From assembly GCA_016714975.1 (NCBI GenBank), contig JADKBR010000007.1, positions 124,001 to 188,000 of the forward strand: a stretch of 64,000 bases of DNA. Direction: 5' to 3'. Positions 61,904 to 64,000 of the stretch are shown here, one piece after another. A program made the translations under genes and the position numbers. Source of the DNA: Candidatus Dechloromonas phosphorivorans. GTDB taxonomy: Bacteria; Pseudomonadota; Gammaproteobacteria; Burkholderiales; Rhodocyclaceae. Under the pieces are notes generated by a model, which made no database searches, was not told the DNA's origin, and saw nothing but the letters and a program-made list of their open reading frames with translations. The number at the start of each line of letters is the position of its first letter. Within the stretch, counting starts at the first letter, position 1.

Positions 61904-64000
61904 CTAGCGCGCCTTGCCCGTATTGGCGCTGAGCATATCGGCGGATGTTCTGTCCGGCGCGATCCGTGGCAGCAGCAAGGCAAACTCGGTGCCAGCGCCC
62001 GCTTCGCTGGTCACCGCAATCGTACCACCCAGCACGCTGGTAACCGCATTGTGGGTGATGTGCAAACCAAGCCCGCTGCCTCCGCTGCCCAGCTTGGTGG
62101 TATAGAAGGGGTCGAAAACCCTTCCCAGCCGGTCGGCCTCAATGCCGCAACCGTCATCGCGTACGGCCAGGCGCACAACGCCGTCAGGCAGCGCCGCGGC
62201 CTCAATTCGGATCGTCCCGCGATCGCGACCATTGAAACCGTGCACCACGGCGTTGTTGATCAGGTTGGTCAGCGCCTGACCGAGGGCGCCCGGGAAACTG
62301 TCGAGGACGATTCCAGCAGGAACCTTTGTCTTGATGCGATAGGGTGTCCGCTTCAACATGGGCTGCAGGGTGGTGACAATTTCGTTCACCACTTCAGCCA
62401 CGCTGAAACTGCGTCGCTGGTCGCTGGTCTGGTCAACGGCCACCTGCTTGAAGCTGGAAACCAGATTGGCGGCGCGCTCCAGGTTGCGCGTGGTGATGTC
62501 GGTGGTGGTGCCTACGGCGTCGACAAGGCCGTCGAGATCGGAGCGGCGCAGGCCGGCAGCGCTCGCCGATCGGAATTCCCTGAGGCGCGCATCGAGGGTG
62601 CTGACGGCCATCAGGGCGTTGCCGACAGGGGTGTTCAACTCGTGCGCGATGCCGGCGACCAGGCTGCCTAGCGCCGCGAGCTTTTCCGAGCGGACCAGAT
62701 CCTTCTGGGTGGCCTTGAGGTTCCCCACGGTCGCTTCGAGTTCCTCATTGGCCTGCGACAATTCCTCGGTCCGCTGCCCGACCCGTTGTTCCAGTTCCAC
62801 GTTGAGTTGGCGGATTTCGTCCTCGATGCCCCGCTGATCGGTAATGTCGACGGACACCATCAACAACAGGCGAACGCCGCCGACCTCTTCGACATGCGCC
62901 GAAACAAGGCACAGCAGGCGGGCGCCGTCGCCGGCCAAGAGCCAGACTTCCATGGCCGGAACCGCGCCGCCGCAGGTGAACGCATCCACAAAACGGCCGC
63001 GATCGCCTTCTGTCGCCCAGAGACCGATTTCGGCCCCGTTCTTGCCGATGACGTCGGGCGCCTGCCGGCGGAATTGTCTCTCCCATGCGGCGTTGACCCT
63101 GATGATCCGGAACGCATTGTTGGCGTCTGAGACCGACATCGGCACCGGCGAGGCGTTGAAGATCGCTGCGAGTTCCCGCTGGTTATCCCGCAATGCGGCT
63201 TCGGCCCGCTTGCGCTCGGTGATGTCGGTATCCATGCTGACGAACAACTGCTGCCCTTCGACGTCGCCCGGAATGGCAAAGACCGAGGTCAGCACGACGA
63301 TGTTGGCGCCATCCTTGCGCCGCAGCGGGAATTCGGCGGGGCCGAAGGGCTGCCCGCTGCGTTCGATCTGCTGCACGATGGCGACGAAATCCCCGGCCTG
63401 ATCTGCACCGAGGTACATCAGCGGATTTGCCGTCACGGTCTGGCCAACCGCCTCGTCCGCCGCAAAGCCGAACATTTTCTCGGAAGTCTTGTTCCAGTAC
63501 AGCACCTTGCCGCTGATGTCATACCATTGCACGGCGACCGTGGGAGTCGTCTCCAGCGTCGCCCGCAGGCGCTCGCGGCTGCGGGCCGTGGCGGTCTCGC
63601 GCTCCTGGATCCCGGCGACCATCAAGCGGAGATCGTCGGACAAGGCATTGAGTTCGGCGATGTTTCCCTTGCGCGGCCAGACATCTGCCAGGTTGCCGCC
63701 AGCGATACGATGCGAATGCTCTATCAGTCGCCTGATCGGACGCGCCATGCGCGCTCCCCAGAACGGCGCAAGGATCAGGCTTATCGCCAGGGCGCCGACG
63801 AATCCAGACATGACCAGCAGGATGGTCATGCGGTAGTTGTAATTGCTCCAGCCAGCCAGCACTCTGCCGCCGATGATCCAGCCGACTTTTTCGGACCGGA
63901 CACCGCCGGCGAGCCAGCGCTGTCCGAATACTTCCGTGTATTCCGGCGGCGGCTTGCCGGCAATGATCGCCTGAAACACCGGCAACGTCGAAAAATCAAA
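61904..64000 (-). CDS. PAS-containing sensor histidine kinase (partial, 5' end beyond window)
   Basis: The frame is open to the right edge, where it still reads FDFSTLPVFQAIIAG, so the N-terminal periplasmic sensor region is cut. What remains is a membrane helix (MTILLVMSGFVGALAISLILAPFW), a HAMP domain (about 75-130 of the visible part), two PAS/PAC domains (VQWYDISGKVLYWNKTSEKMFGF; VSDANNAFRIIRVNAAWERQF), a coiled coil, a His box LAALGSLVAGIAHELNTPVGNAL and a C-terminal ATPase domain with GLGLHITHNAV. The output is probably a response regulator encoded elsewhere. It converges on ahpF. Confidence 0.92.
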   Translation of the reverse strand, partial: FDFSTLPVFQAIIAGKPPPEYTEVFGQRWLAGGVRSEKVGWIIGGRVLAGWSNYNYRMTILLVMSGFVGALAISLILAPFWGARMARPIRRLIEHSHRIAGGNLADVWPRKGNIAELNALSDDLRLMVAGIQERETATARSRERLRATLETTPTVAVQWYDISGKVLYWNKTSEKMFGFAADEAVGQTVTANPLMYLGADQAGDFVAIVQQIERSGQPFGPAEFPLRRKDGANIVVLTSVFAIPGDVEGQQLFVSMDTDITERKRAEAALRDNQRELAAIFNASPVPMSVSDANNAFRIIRVNAAWERQFRRQAPDVIGKNGAEIGLWATEGDRGRFVDAFTCGGAVPAMEVWLLAGDGARLLCLVSAHVEEVGGVRLLLMVSVDITDQRGIEDEIRQLNVELEQRVGQRTEELSQANEELEATVGNLKATQKDLVRSEKLAALGSLVAGIAHELNTPVGNALMAVSTLDARLREFRSASAAGLRRSDLDGLVDAVGTTTDITTRNLERAANLVSSFKQVAVDQTSDQRRSFSVAEVVNEIVTTLQPMLKRTPYRIKTKVPAGIVLDSFPGALGQALTNLINNAVVHGFNGRDRGTIRIEAAALPDGVVRLAVRDDGCGIEADRLGRVFDPFYTTKLGSGGSGLGLHITHNAVTSVLGGTIAVTSEAGAGTEFALLLPRIAPDRTSADMLSANTGKAR

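Overview
The window is GC-rich chromosomal DNA from a betaproteobacterium. It is most likely a member of Rhodocyclales (Dechloromonas/Azonexus-like), judged from gene content: two tandem phasins, a minimal napDABC periplasmic nitrate reductase, ahpCF, and a dcw cluster of betaproteobacterial layout without murB. That placement is inference from content and order; no database search was possible. No rRNA, tRNA, CRISPR array, insertion sequence or prophage was recognised. Both window edges are cut, and the sensor kinase at the right edge is incomplete.

Layout. 0-5.5 kb (+): hrpA helicase, an EI24-type membrane protein and a molybdopterin-binding/CinA-like protein, closed by a bidirectional terminator. 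5.6-9.7 kb (-): kdsD-kdsC-lptC-lptA (Kdo synthesis and LPS transport), followed by two phasin genes under a perfect consensus sigma-70 promoter; the usual lptB-rpoN neighbours are absent. 9.8-11.8 kb (+): a KefB-type cation/proton antiporter. 11.8-15.6 kb: an orphan prepilin with a good sigma-54-type promoter, a membrane sensor histidine kinase broken by a one-base frameshift, and a membrane class III adenylyl cyclase. 15.6-28 kb: the trp genes (trpG-D-C and trpE, all -) and gph/rpe, separated from one another by two + strand blocks. One block is DUF535/GT2/GT39/PAP2, which looks like envelope or lipid A remodelling. The other is minCDE. Then come apaG, a methyltransferase and an AI-2E family permease.

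29.8-52.1 kb: argJ and secA (-), dciA (+), then lpxC with a small membrane protein, and the dcw division and peptidoglycan cluster on the minus strand: mraZ-rsmH-ftsL-ftsI-murE-murF-mraY-murD-ftsW-murG-murC-ddl-ftsQ-ftsA-ftsZ. Adjacent reading frames mostly overlap by 1-14 bases, so the cluster is probably one transcription and translation unit. It is headed by a consensus-like promoter whose -10 overlaps three helically phased MraZ-box repeats. 52.1-52.55 kb is a 455-base gap with RNA-like secondary structure and no recognised gene.

52.5-64 kb: dsbC, a UbiH-family hydroxylase, a small low-complexity protein and an HU protein (-); then napDABC (-) divergent from ahpC-ahpF (+). The 289-base region between nap and ahpC carries an FNR-type box on the nap side and two OxyR-like inverted repeats on the ahpC side. 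A pair of strong hairpins, one with an 18-bp perfect stem, separates ahpC from ahpF. The window ends in a PAS-containing sensor histidine kinase.

Most genes are ordinary housekeeping. The less ordinary parts are the regulatory architecture (sigma-54 pilin promoter, phased MraZ operator, nap/ahp shared control region, ahpC-ahpF hairpins), the trp cluster split by envelope and division genes, the frameshifted kinase and the structured gap upstream of mraZ.
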